A stretch of 34,755 bases of DNA from Phycisphaerae bacterium (lineage in GTDB: Bacteria; Planctomycetota; Phycisphaerae; UBA1845): assembly GCA_028289375.1 (NCBI GenBank), contig JANQQK010000090.1, positions 1-34,755 of the forward strand, given 5' to 3'. The notes under the pieces were generated by a model that was not told where the DNA came from, did no database searches, and worked only from the letters and a program-made list of their open reading frames with translations. The translations under genes were made by a program, and so were the position numbers. Shown in pieces: positions 24,620 to 34,317 of the stretch. Every line of letters begins with the position of its first letter. Positions within the stretch are counted from its first letter, which is position 1.

Positions 24620-25597
24620 TTGAGTTCATCCCCCAAGACAATCTCCAACCTTCTCGATCTGAATGTCCCGATCGAGAACGCCGACAAAGCCGCTGCTCTG
24701 TTTGGCCCGACCGACGTGCATCTGCGGGCGATCCGCGCCGCATTCGGGATCAACGTGGCTGCCAGAGACGGGGCTGTCCGACTGTCCGGCGACGTCGATG
24801 CGGTCAAGCGTGCCGCGACGGCCATCTCGTTCCTGCAGGAACAACTTCGTACAGCCGAGTCGCTGACGTCCGAGGAAGTCAAGCAGGCGATCGAGGATGC
24901 GTCGATCGCCAAGGCCGGCGAACGTCCAACGACATTGGAGGTTTTTGCCAACGGTCTGCGTATTGTGCCGCGGACCGAAGGACAGCGCGCGTACGTGCAA
25001 TCGATTCTGAACAATGACCTTACGTTCTGCCTGGGTCCTGCAGGATCGGGCAAGACATATCTCGCGGTCGCAGTTGCGGTAACGTTATTGAAGCAGAAAC
25101 GGATCGATCGTCTGATACTCACACGCCCAGCGGTCGAAGCGGGTGAGAAATTGGGCTATCTTCCTGGCGACATAAAAGCGAAAGTGAACCCGTACTTGAG
25201 GCCGTTATTTGATGCATTAAATGACATGATGGGGGCTGATCAGATCCGCCGCTTCATGGATAATGATGTGATCGAGGTGAGTCCGCTGGCGTTCATGCGT
25301 GGACGAACGCTGAACAAGTCGGTGATCATTCTGGACGAGGCTCAGAACACGACGGTTGCTCAGATGCACATGTTCCTGACGCGACTCGGCCAATCGAGCA
25401 AGATGGTGGTCACCGGAGATGACAGTCAGACGGATTTGGCTCCGGGACAGCGCAGCGGCGTGCTCGATGCGGTGCACCGATTGAACCAGGTGCGCGGGAT
25501 TGAGATCATCCGACTGACGCAGACCGATATTGTGAGGCATCCACTTGTCACGCGGATCGTGACGGCCTACGAATCGGAGACCCGCCAGCCCGGCTAG
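24620..25597 (+). CDS. ybeZ: PhoH family ATPase/RNA helicase-like protein (YbeZ)
   Basis: 325 residues. The start is a TTG at 24620; GGAG lies 14 nt upstream and there is no earlier in-frame ATG. The N-terminal part (about 1-115) is the KH-like region of PhoH proteins. The ATPase domain has Walker A GPAGSGKTYLAVAV (about 139), RPAVEAGEKLGYLPGDIKAK, Walker B VIILDEAQNTT (about 236), and TGDDSQTDLAPGQRSGVLDA. PhoH/YbeZ works with YbeY in rRNA processing, and ybeY is two genes downstream. It starts 37 bp after cdsA on the same strand. Confidence 0.95.
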   Translation: MSSSPKTISNLLDLNVPIENADKAAALFGPTDVHLRAIRAAFGINVAARDGAVRLSGDVDAVKRAATAISFLQEQLRTAESLTSEEVKQAIEDASIAKAGERPTTLEVFANGLRIVPRTEGQRAYVQSILNNDLTFCLGPAGSGKTYLAVAVAVTLLKQKRIDRLILTRPAVEAGEKLGYLPGDIKAKVNPYLRPLFDALNDMMGADQIRRFMDNDVIEVSPLAFMRGRTLNKSVIILDEAQNTTVAQMHMFLTRLGQSSKMVVTGDDSQTDLAPGQRSGVLDAVHRLNQVRGIEIIRLTQTDIVRHPLVTRIVTAYESETRQPG

Positions 25598-25680
25598 GGG
25601 CGGGTCGTATCGCCGGCTGCTGGCGTGGCGGTTTGGCGGCGGCGACGGGAAAGTGCAAACTCCTGTCGCTGCAGAACATC

Positions 25681-28032
25681 ATGGCCATAGCGAAAACCAA
25701 ACGACGACGCGACCAAGTCAAGCAGTTGCGAACGGATCTGCCGGTGCCGATCTGGCGGCGGGTGTTTGATCGTTTCGGTATGATGCCCGCGCTGATCGCG
25801 ATGCTGTTCTTCATCGTGGCATCGACGATCGTGCTGTATGGCAGTCATTCGCGGCAGTACGCGGTGGGCCAGCGGACCGATCAGCCCATTTACGCGGAAG
25901 TCACGTTCCGGGTGGCGGACTCGCAGGAGACCTTCCGCCGTCAGGAGGCGGCCCGCGCTTCGGCGGCGAGTCATTACCGGCTGAATCGCAATCTCATTAC
26001 GCAGATACGCACGGAGCTTCTGGGGCTCTACCAAGCGACGCAGGCAAGCGAGACTTATGACGCGATGGCGAAGACGGCTGGCGAGCGCGGTTGGCCTGTC
26101 GATGAAAGTGCTTATCAGCTCTTGCGCTCGTACGCGCCGGACTCCGGCTCGAATATCTACGAGTCGTCGATTAACAATCTTGAGTCGCGACTTGAACGGG
26201 AACTGACTTGGGATCCTGCATCGGCTGAGAAGCGTCAACCCGCGTCGACCTCACCGGTCGTCGTTGTGCACGTTGCCACGGGTGAAGAATCCAACGAGCG
26301 ATCGAAGCCTCGCGAGGTGAAGGGCTTTGATCTCTCGCCGTTTACGAATTCGAAGCAGATCAAACGTGGCGCGGAGGATCTCGTTCGACTTGCGGGATTC
26401 CCGACGGCGTTGCGACCGGTGGTGATCGACGTCCTGGTGCGGTTCATGTCGAAATCGCCGCTCTTGACCTACGACCAGCAACTGACGCAGGCGGCGATGA
26501 GTGCGGCTGAGTCGCAGGTTGATCAGGTCTTCGTGGAACATCAGGCGAACAAGCCACTGATTCCACCGCGACCGGAGGCAGGTTTGTCGCATGCGGACCT
26601 CGAGCTTCTGGGCGCGCATGACAAGGCGTATCAGGAATTCCTGTCGTCGCCGAACGAGGCGGCACAACCGCTGCGAGAGCGTCGGCTCCTGCAGCGAACC
26701 GGCATGGTGGTGGTCGTGCTGATTTGCACGATCGGGCTGTTTGCCTACGTGGGCACGTATCAGCCTCGGATCCTCGAGATTCAGACGCGGACGATTGCGC
26801 TGGTCGCGCTGCTTGGTATGGCGTTGCTTGTCGCGAAGATGATCGCGTTGCGTACGCCGATCGAGGGGCTTGTCATCGCACCTGTTCTGTATGCTGCGTC
26901 CATCGTGGCGGTGGCGTACTCGCGACGCATTGCGGCGGGAATCATCGCGTTTCCGGCGGTGATGATCTGCCTCGCGGTCGGCGGTGATGCGGCGCTGCTG
27001 GTGACGATGTTCGTGGGGGTGAGCGCGACGGTTGTCCTGCTCGACGAGGTGCGTTCGCGCGAGCGGATGATCTGGGTAGGTACGTTTTCTGCGATTGCGG
27101 TGTTTCTGTCGTCGATGTCTTTTGATTTGATCGACGGTCAGGCCTTTGCATTTGCCGCGCGTCGTTCTTCCTGGGGAGCGTTGGCGGCGGTGCTGTCGGC
27201 GATGACCATTCTGGCCAGTCTCCCGATGATCGAGCGTGTGTTCCGCATTGCGACGTCGCTGACGCTGCTTGAATGGCGTGATCCGACCAGGCCGCTGTTG
27301 AATCGACTGGCAAGCGAAGCGCCGGGTACGTATTCGCACAGTCTTCTATTGGGTACGCTGGCGGAAGCGGCGTGCAAGACGATTGGTGCGAACGGACTTC
27401 TTGCGCAGGTGGGCGCGCTGTACCACGACATCGGCAAGCTGCACAAGTCCGAGTACTTCGCGGAGAACCAGGAAGCGAAGATCAATCGGCATGACAATCT
27501 CGCGCCGACGATGAGTTTGCTGATCATTGTCGGGCATGTGAAAGACGGTCTCGAGATGGCAAAGGAGTATCGCCTGCCGCGCGTGTTGCATCAGTTTATC
27601 GCGGAGCATCACGGCACGACGGTCGTGCGCTATTTCCATCACATTGCCAGCGAGCAGCAACCATCCAAGTCGAGCGGCAAGCATGACCGCGAGGTCTCCG
27701 AGTCGCAGTTCCGTTATCCTGGTCCGAAGCCCAAAACGCGGGAATCGGCGATTCTGATGCTCTGCGACGGCATCGAGGGCGCGGTGCGTGCCCTGGCTGA
27801 GCCGACACCCGGACGAATCGAGCACGTTGTTCACGAAATCTTCACGGATCGCCTCAACGATGGACAATTCGATGACTGCGATATCACGCTACGTGAATTG
27901 CATCGCGTCGAGGAATCGCTGGTAAAGAGTTTGTGCAGTCACTATCATGGCCGCGTGTCTTATCCGAAGAAAGATAAGACCGAGAGCGGCGAGAAGGTGA
28001 AGGAAACGCCGCTGAAGTCAGCCGCTGGCTGA
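25681..28032 (+). CDS. pgpH: Seven-transmembrane HD-domain phosphodiesterase, PgpH type (c-di-AMP)
   Basis: About 783 residues from the ATG at 25681; an in-frame TTG at 25633 would add 16 residues and neither start has a clear ribosome site. Architecture: N-terminal helix (about 34-54), a large extracytoplasmic 7TMR-HDED domain (about 55-335), some seven transmembrane helices (about 340-540, for example VVVVLICTIGLFAYVGTYQP), then a cytoplasmic HD domain with YSHSLLLGTLAEAA, ALYHDIGKLHKSEYFAENQ (HD about 582) and IAEHHGTTVVRYFHHI. This matches PgpH enzymes that hydrolyse c-di-AMP. In many bacteria the gene sits between phoH and ybeY, as here. No diadenylate cyclase is in the window. An internal linker (about 655-670) is hydrophilic. 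Confidence 0.93.
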   Translation: MAIAKTKRRRDQVKQLRTDLPVPIWRRVFDRFGMMPALIAMLFFIVASTIVLYGSHSRQYAVGQRTDQPIYAEVTFRVADSQETFRRQEAARASAASHYRLNRNLITQIRTELLGLYQATQASETYDAMAKTAGERGWPVDESAYQLLRSYAPDSGSNIYESSINNLESRLERELTWDPASAEKRQPASTSPVVVVHVATGEESNERSKPREVKGFDLSPFTNSKQIKRGAEDLVRLAGFPTALRPVVIDVLVRFMSKSPLLTYDQQLTQAAMSAAESQVDQVFVEHQANKPLIPPRPEAGLSHADLELLGAHDKAYQEFLSSPNEAAQPLRERRLLQRTGMVVVVLICTIGLFAYVGTYQPRILEIQTRTIALVALLGMALLVAKMIALRTPIEGLVIAPVLYAASIVAVAYSRRIAAGIIAFPAVMICLAVGGDAALLVTMFVGVSATVVLLDEVRSRERMIWVGTFSAIAVFLSSMSFDLIDGQAFAFAARRSSWGALAAVLSAMTILASLPMIERVFRIATSLTLLEWRDPTRPLLNRLASEAPGTYSHSLLLGTLAEAACKTIGANGLLAQVGALYHDIGKLHKSEYFAENQEAKINRHDNLAPTMSLLIIVGHVKDGLEMAKEYRLPRVLHQFIAEHHGTTVVRYFHHIASEQQPSKSSGKHDREVSESQFRYPGPKPKTRESAILMLCDGIEGAVRALAEPTPGRIEHVVHEIFTDRLNDGQFDDCDITLRELHRVEESLVKSLCSHYHGRVSYPKKDKTESGEKVKETPLKSAAG

Positions 28033-28054
28033 CGCAACGTGGTGACAAGGGGTC

Positions 28055-28564
28055 ATGGACGAAGACGACTCTCCTTTCGACATAGACATCGCTTTGGGCG
28101 ACAATTGCGACGAGGTTGACCAATCGCTTCTGCGTGAGGCCATCGTCCAGACACTCACCATCAAGTCACTTCCGGAAGCGCGGATCGATGTCGCGGTTGT
28201 CTCCGACGACGACATCGCCACGATCAACGAGCAGTATCTTCAGCACACAGGCCCGACGGACGTGATCTCGTTCGATCTGTCGGACGAATCTGACCAAACC
28301 GTGGACGGCCAACTGGTGATCTCCGTGGATACGGCGCGACGTGAGGCATCTGCTCGCGGACACGGAGTTGCGTCGGAGGTCGCGCTGTATGCCGTGCACG
28401 GCACGCTGCACCTGATGGGGTACGACGATCAAGATGACACTTCGTCCGCTGAGATGCATGCGGTGGAGGATCGGGTGCTGACGAGTCTGGGGGTAGGACC
28501 TGTTTATCGATCGGGGAGTGGTTCTCCGGACACATCTGCCAACATCAGGAGTGAGAAAAAGTAA
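28055..28564 (+). CDS. ybeY: Endoribonuclease YbeY
   Basis: 169 residues of the UPF0054 family. It shows VVSDDDIATINEQYLQHTGP followed by TDVISFDL, then GQLVISVDTARREA and the metal motif HGTLHLMGYDDQD. E. coli YbeY has HGxLHLLGYDH, so the third histidine ligand is Asp here. The C-terminal 20 residues (YRSGSGSPDTSANIRSEKK) are a low-complexity tail. YbeY matures 16S rRNA 3' ends and is in the same cluster as PhoH. The gene starts 22 bp after pgpH. Confidence 0.93.
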   Translation: MDEDDSPFDIDIALGDNCDEVDQSLLREAIVQTLTIKSLPEARIDVAVVSDDDIATINEQYLQHTGPTDVISFDLSDESDQTVDGQLVISVDTARREASARGHGVASEVALYAVHGTLHLMGYDDQDDTSSAEMHAVEDRVLTSLGVGPVYRSGSGSPDTSANIRSEKK

Positions 28565-29875
28565 GTGATCGCCGGTCTCTGGATTGCTCTGGTTGTCCTC
28601 TCGCTGATGATCTTTCTGGCTGCGGCGGCGAACTACTCGTTGCGAACGCGCGCGATTGCGCTGGTGGCTGAGCACTTGCAGCGTCAGGGACGCGAGGAGG
28701 AGCTTTCGTGGCTGACGCGGAGTCGTGAGCAGCTTGGTCATGCGACGGCCATCGTGCGGACGGCGGCGTCGCTTGGGTTTGTCATCGTCCTGTTGACCAT
28801 CATCGAAGCGTATGGACAGGCTGGCTGGGGGCGCAATCTGTGGGCGTTTGTCCTCGGGTTTCTGGCGTTCGTCGTGATCAGCGTCAGCGTGCCGTCGGCT
28901 TGTGCGAAGTATGCAGCCGGTGCGATGATTTCGGTGACGTTACCACTGCTTCGCGCGATCCACTTGATCACGTTTCCTGCGTTGCGCTTTTACGAGTGGA
29001 TCGACACGATCGTGCGCCGCCTGACCGGTGCGCCGGAACAAGGCGCGATTGAGCTGGCCAGCCGGGTTGAGCGCGAGATCATGAGTCTCGTGAATGAAGG
29101 CGAGATGCAGGGCGCGGTCGATGAACATGAGAAGGAGTTGATCGAGTCAGCGATCGAGTTTGGGGATATTGACGTCGAGAACATCATGACGCCGCGGACG
29201 GAAATCGTCGCGATGGAGAAGACGGCAACGCTGACTGAGGCGAAGGCGCTGATCCGCGAGGAAGGACATTCGCGGATTCCGATTTACGAGGAATCGATCG
29301 ACAACATTCTCGGTGTGTTGTACGCGAAAGATCTGTTGCACATCGAGAACGAATCAGAGTTCGACATGGCTGCAACGCTGCGAACGGTGCCATTCGTGCC
29401 GGACAACAAGCTCGTATCCGAACTTCTGCAGGAGTTTCGCGAGACGAAGAAGCACATGGCCATTGTGCTCGACGAGTATGGTGGCACGTCCGGTCTGGTC
29501 ACGATCGAGGACATTCTCGAGGAACTCGTCGGGGAGATTGAGGACGAGTACGAGAACGAGGATGAAGGGCAGCAGGAGCCGATCGCACGGATCGATGACG
29601 AGACAATCGACGTCGATGCTCGTGTCCGCATCGACGAGATCAACGATTCGCTCGACCTTCAGCTTCCCGAACACGAAGACTATGAGACGATCGGCGGGCT
29701 TGTCTTCTCCTCGCTCGGGAGAATTCCGCGCGTCGGGGATCACTGCGAGCTTGAGAATGTGAAGATCAGCGTTCTGGCGGCCGAGCCACGGCGCATCAAG
29801 CGCGTGCGGCTGAACCTGATGCCACCGCCCTCTCCAGACGCGACATCCGACGTCGCCGGATCCGCGCCATCCTAG
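28565..29875 (+). CDS. CNNM/DUF21 and CBS-pair protein of the HlyC/CorC family (YbeX-like)
   Basis: 436 residues starting at a GTG immediately after the ybeY stop, with AGGAG 13 nt upstream inside ybeY. The N-terminal part (about 1-150) is a DUF21-like transmembrane domain with four hydrophobic segments (LWIALVVLSLMIFLAAAANY, and FVIVLLTIIEAYGQAGWGRN). Two CBS domains follow (about 205-325: VENIMTPRTEIVAMEKTATL, GHSRIPIYEESIDNILGVLY, KHMAIVLDEYGGTSGLVTIE). A CorC_HlyC domain lies at about 345-425 (YETIGGLVFSSLGRIPRVGD). The family is linked to Mg/Co efflux and, as YbeX in the ybeZ-ybeY-ybeX operon, to ribosome-related function. The C-terminus is a Pro/Ser-rich tail. Confidence 0.93.
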   Translation: MIAGLWIALVVLSLMIFLAAAANYSLRTRAIALVAEHLQRQGREEELSWLTRSREQLGHATAIVRTAASLGFVIVLLTIIEAYGQAGWGRNLWAFVLGFLAFVVISVSVPSACAKYAAGAMISVTLPLLRAIHLITFPALRFYEWIDTIVRRLTGAPEQGAIELASRVEREIMSLVNEGEMQGAVDEHEKELIESAIEFGDIDVENIMTPRTEIVAMEKTATLTEAKALIREEGHSRIPIYEESIDNILGVLYAKDLLHIENESEFDMAATLRTVPFVPDNKLVSELLQEFRETKKHMAIVLDEYGGTSGLVTIEDILEELVGEIEDEYENEDEGQQEPIARIDDETIDVDARVRIDEINDSLDLQLPEHEDYETIGGLVFSSLGRIPRVGDHCELENVKISVLAAEPRRIKRVRLNLMPPPSPDATSDVAGSAPS

Positions 29876-29900
29876 CAGTTGATTCTTGCGGGGCCTTTGC

Positions 29901-30158
29901 CTACTGATTGCCGCCCATCATGTTCCCGTCGGCTGGAGCGGTTTCCACGACGACGGTTCCGGTCAGCGGATTCTGCAGGCCGATCCCCTCGATGACGGTG
30001 ACGATGACGCTTTGGATGATCAGATTGGCGCCATTGGTGGTGATGCTCTGGAAGAGGTTGGCGATGTAGTTTTCCGGCAGGCAGGCGCCGCTGGAGAAGG
30101 TGATGGAGCACATGGCCACGAGAAGGGCTTTCTTGGTCTTGCTGATCCTGGCAAACAT
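29901..30158 (-). CDS. Small predicted lipoprotein
   Basis: 85 residues from the ATG at 30158, preceded by GAGGAG at 10-nt spacing. The open frame extends to 30380, but those extra 74 residues are Arg/Pro-rich and unlike coding sequence. The N-terminus is a lipoprotein signal: KTKKALLVAMCSITFSSGAC, with the lipobox SSGAC (lipidated Cys about residue 25). The mature part (LPENYIANLFQSITTNGANL, IIQSVIVTVIEGIG) is short and partly hydrophobic, ending in a Gly/Met/Asn tail. I recognise no family; function unknown. It is convergent with the CNNM/CBS gene and divergent from groES. Confidence 0.65.
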   Translation of the reverse strand: MFARISKTKKALLVAMCSITFSSGACLPENYIANLFQSITTNGANLIIQSVIVTVIEGIGLQNPLTGTVVVETAPADGNMMGGNQ

Positions 30159-30553
30159 GGTTGCGGAACTCCTCTGAGGTTGTCGATTCGCACCGAGCCG
30201 GGGGAACGGGCAGATCGGGTCTTTGCCCATGATGACCCTCGGTCGGACAGGCCGCTTCTCGCCAGCATTTTCACCCGGGTGGGCTGCCAAACTGGCAGAT
30301 GGAAGGTAACCGGGGGTTGATTTGGCAGCAAGCGTCTGGCGTATCGGTGAATGTGCGCGGGGTCCGGCCACACCAGACACGCCCGTAAGCCACTGCTGTC
30401 AAACAATTTACCTCAAGAACACTTGTTCCAGACGGACGGACGCTTGATTGGCACTGGGGTTGCATGACGCTCTGCGGAAATGGTGCGCTCCGCCTGGGGG
30501 TGGATGACGCGGCATCGGGATAGACATCGGGCAAACCACAGGAGTTGAAGTCG
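30159..30553. promoter_or_regulatory. Upstream region of groES with inverted repeats, no CIRCE
   Basis: This 395-bp stretch has no convincing gene. GCTGCCAAA (30283-30291) is the exact reverse complement of TTTGGCAGC (30321-30329), and CTGCCA-aac-TGGCAG (30284-30298) forms a smaller overlapping dyad. No CIRCE repeat (TTAGCACTC-N9-GAGTGCTAA) is present; TTGGCACTG near 30448 resembles only one arm. No clear heat-shock promoter was seen. Confidence 0.35.
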
Positions 30554-30850
30554 ATGGCGAAGTTGAACATCAAGCCACTGGGTGACAAGGTCATTGTGAA
30601 GCGCGTGGAGGCGGAGGCGATGACGGCTGGGGGAATCGTGCTGCCGGATTCGGCCAAGGAAAAGCCCAAGCGTGGGATCATCCAGGCGGTCGGTACTGGG
30701 CGTCTGCTGGACGACGGCAGCCGAGCGGACATGCAGGTCAAGAAGAATGAGGAAGTGGTGTTCAGCAGCTATGCCGGCACCGAGCTCAAGATCGACGGCG
30801 ACGAATACCTGATTATGGACGAGAGCGAGATTCTCGGCGTCCTTGGGTAA
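30554..30850 (+). CDS. groES: Co-chaperonin GroES
   Basis: 98 residues from the ATG at 30554, 9 nt after GGAG at 30541-30544; a TTG at 30545 is in frame but too close to that site. The family pattern is complete: [20 protein letters not shown], the mobile loop [51 protein letters not shown] and [11 protein letters not shown]. It caps GroEL during folding. groEL follows after 102 bp. That gap holds two small hairpins (CGAA/TTCG near 30851-30863 and GGCGA-TGC-TCGCC at 30911-30923) that could affect the relative expression of the two genes. Confidence 0.98.
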   Translation: MAKLNIKPLGDKVIVKRVEAEAMTAGGIVLPDSAKEKPKRGIIQAVGTGRLLDDGSRADMQVKKNEEVVFSSYAGTELKIDGDEYLIMDESEILGVLG

Positions 30851-30952
30851 CGAAGCGGCTTCGCCGTTTGCCCATCATCACCAACGAAATCAACGAATAA
30901 ACACAACGCGGGCGATGCTCGCCTGAAGAGAAGAAACGGAGAAGTTGCAACG

Positions 30953-32632
<1,680 letters not shown>

Positions 32633-32700
32633 CCCATCGCGTCTGATTGTGAACAGCAGTTTCGCCCCGTGCGGTCAAAGGGCGAGGCTGATGACTATAG

Positions 32701-32736
32701 AAACGCCGCCCGATTTCGATCGGGCGGCGTTTTCTT
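32701..32736 (+). terminator. Rho-independent terminator of groES-groEL
   Basis: AAACGCCGCCCGAT (32701-32714) pairs perfectly with ATCGGGCGGCGTTT (32719-32732) around a TTCG tetraloop, a 14-bp stem. TTTTCTTGTT follows in the direction of groEL transcription. It is 69 nt beyond the groEL stop. Confidence 0.92.
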
Positions 32737-32811
32737 GTTGCGTGCTTGTCCAGTCGACCGAATCAACTAACCTCAGTGGTTTGATCGGTGGGTAGAACGT
32801 GATGCGGCGTC

Positions 32812-33180
32812 ATGATCGACATTTGTGACATTCTGGCGTGCTGCGAGTGTTTGCTGTACCTGACGGATGATCTGACCATCTTCGTCACGGAGCGGCAGAA
32901 GCCGACGCCTTCGCGCCAGGAGCGATTGGCCAAGGCGAAGGCACGGCGGCGTAACCGTCAGATTCGGCGATTCCTGAGGCGACGCAAACGCAAGCCCGAT
33001 CTGCCGATCCCGCGCATCAATCTGGTGTGCCGACAGTGCGCTTACCGTCTTGAAGGACTGACGGGAGATCGCTGCCCGGAATGTGGTAAGTCTATTGATC
33101 TTCGCCGATACATTGACCGCAAGGCCGACTATCACCGCACCCGTCGGCGAAAACAGCGGAACAAAACCGGTGCTCAATAG
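32812..33180 (+). CDS. Small basic zinc-ribbon protein
   Basis: 122 residues. The N-terminal 27 residues contain three cysteines (DICDILACCECLLYL). A strongly basic stretch follows (KAKARRRNRQIRRFLRRRKR), then a zinc ribbon with two CxxC pairs (CRQCAYRLEGLTGDRCPECG) and another basic tail (RTRRRKQRNK). The ribbon resembles the short 'CxxCxYxLxGLxxxxCPECG' module common in planctomycete proteins. The charge suggests nucleic-acid or ribosome binding, but that is inference. No good ribosome site precedes the ATG. I recognise no named family. Confidence 0.65.
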   Translation: MIDICDILACCECLLYLTDDLTIFVTERQKPTPSRQERLAKAKARRRNRQIRRFLRRRKRKPDLPIPRINLVCRQCAYRLEGLTGDRCPECGKSIDLRRYIDRKADYHRTRRRKQRNKTGAQ

Positions 33181-33203
33181 GGCCGGGGCTTGCCGAGCCT
33201 GAC

Positions 33204-33623
33204 TCATTTGCGGTGTTTGGCAACCCAAGCTCGCCAAGTGTTCTGAAGTTCCACGTTATCAAAAGCAATTCCACATTCAGGACAGACGTTTCGGTCTTCA
33301 AGGGCATTCAGGTTGTACCCGCAGATCTCACATGGGAGAAAATCGCCGGCCTCCAGTTCCTGCTGAAAAGCACTTTCCGCTCTCCGCGAAAGCAGGTTGA
33401 GAATTACGGTCGTGACGGCCACCATGACGAGGAAGAAGAACTCCAACCGCTCGGGCGAAACACTGGGAGCGACAACGTCGAAGCTGATGAGGCACACTGC
33501 GATCACGGCGAAACCCCAAGCGATCCACACAATTGACTTCTGTGATATACCATATCTGTTAGTAAAGTACTTGGCGAACACACGAGCACAAGGGTCGGTT
33601 GTGATTCCGAGGAGTCGTTTCAT
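33204..33623 (-). CDS. Two-helix membrane protein with C-terminal zinc ribbon
   Basis: 139 residues from the ATG at 33623. The frame is open upstream to 33866, but that part overlaps yjbQ in another frame and is His/Pro/Arg-rich. Two hydrophobic segments (SIVWIAWGFAVIAVCLISFD, and FFFLVMVAVTTVILNLLS) precede a zinc ribbon (CEICGYNLNALEDRNVCPEC, Gly). The ribbon is the same type as in the neighbouring convergent gene. The gene is visibly more AT-rich than its neighbours, which may reflect transfer or weak constraint. Function unknown. It follows yjbQ on the same strand by 20 bp, so the two may be co-transcribed. Confidence 0.7.
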   Translation of the reverse strand: MKRLLGITTDPCARVFAKYFTNRYGISQKSIVWIAWGFAVIAVCLISFDVVAPSVSPERLEFFFLVMVAVTTVILNLLSRRAESAFQQELEAGDFLPCEICGYNLNALEDRNVCPECGIAFDNVELQNTWRAWVAKHRK

Positions 33624-33643
33624 CAACGATGGTCGAGACAAGT

Positions 33644-34051
33644 CTATTTCCCTACATGCACGACGACTTGTCGGTCGTGGGGGTGGGTGCGGTGTTCCCA
33701 GAGGTAGATGCCCTGCCAGGTGCCGAGGGTGAGTCGGTGGTTCATGATGGGGATGGAGAGTGTGGTGGCGGTGAGGGCGGACTTGATGTGGGAAGGCATG
33801 TCGTCGGGGCCTTCGGCGGTGTGGGTGTAGAGCGGGTCGTTTTCGGGGACGAGGCGACCCATCCACTGCTCGAGGTCGCGGCGGGCGGAGGGGTCGGCGT
33901 TCTCCTGAATCGTGAGGCTGGCGGAGGTGTGTCGGACGAAGAGGGTGCAGAGTCCGTCGTCGATATCGGCTGACGCAACGACGCTTTCGACCTCGCGTGT
34001 GATCTCGAACAACCCCTGCCTTGTGGTATGAATGGTCAATATTTCGTTCAT
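33644..34051 (-). CDS. yjbQ: YjbQ family (UPF0047) protein
   Basis: About 135 residues from the ATG at 34051, preceded by AAAGGG at 7-nt spacing; an upstream in-frame ATG at 34102 adds 17 residues without a site. All family blocks are present: GLFEITREVESVVASADIDD, FVRHTSASLTIQENADPSAR, DLEQWMGRLVPENDPLYTHT, EGPDDMPSHIKSALT and LTLGTWQGIYLWEHR. The conserved His, Glu and Asp residues at the presumed active site are intact. YjbQ proteins have been reported to have weak thiamin-phosphate synthase activity; the physiological role is unclear. Confidence 0.94.
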   Translation of the reverse strand: MNEILTIHTTRQGLFEITREVESVVASADIDDGLCTLFVRHTSASLTIQENADPSARRDLEQWMGRLVPENDPLYTHTAEGPDDMPSHIKSALTATTLSIPIMNHRLTLGTWQGIYLWEHRTHPHDRQVVVHVGK

Positions 34052-34317
34052 GGCGATACCCTTTCGATGCCCTGCATTCCGTGCGGGCGTAGTCTGCGTC
34101 AACTAGTGAATTGGGGCAATTGCTTCACAAAAGTTTAGCACAATATTTGCTTGCACGGCGACATGCTGATGGCCAGAATGCCGCGCGGGCTAGGCAGATC
34201 ATCGGCGTCGGCCAGCGTGGGTTCGGCTGACGCTCCCCTTATTGTGAAGAAGATCGGCGAGGGTTCGCCGCGGTTGAGATTGCGCTTATTTGGGCATCTG
34301 GATCAAGGAGTTTACGG
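34052..34317. promoter_or_regulatory. Divergent intergenic region between yjbQ and the endonuclease gene
   Basis: No gene was found in 266 bp. An AT-rich patch around 34120-34155 (TTCACA, then CAATAT about 16 bp later) is the most likely promoter area. No clear dyad or known operator was recognised. Confidence 0.25.

Noticed and set aside
25583..25628. Imperfect inverted repeat (CGCCAGCCCGGC / GCCGGCTGCTGGCG) between phoH and pgpH
   Set aside because: It lacks a T-run for termination and contains a bulge; it may be chance in GC-rich sequence.
30440..30480. A half-CIRCE (TTGGCACTG) upstream of groES
   Set aside because: The second arm nine bases later (GACGCTCTG) does not match GAGTGCTAA.
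33624..33866. N-terminal extension of the membrane zinc-ribbon protein
   Set aside because: His/Pro/Arg-rich sequence that overlaps the yjbQ coding region in another frame.
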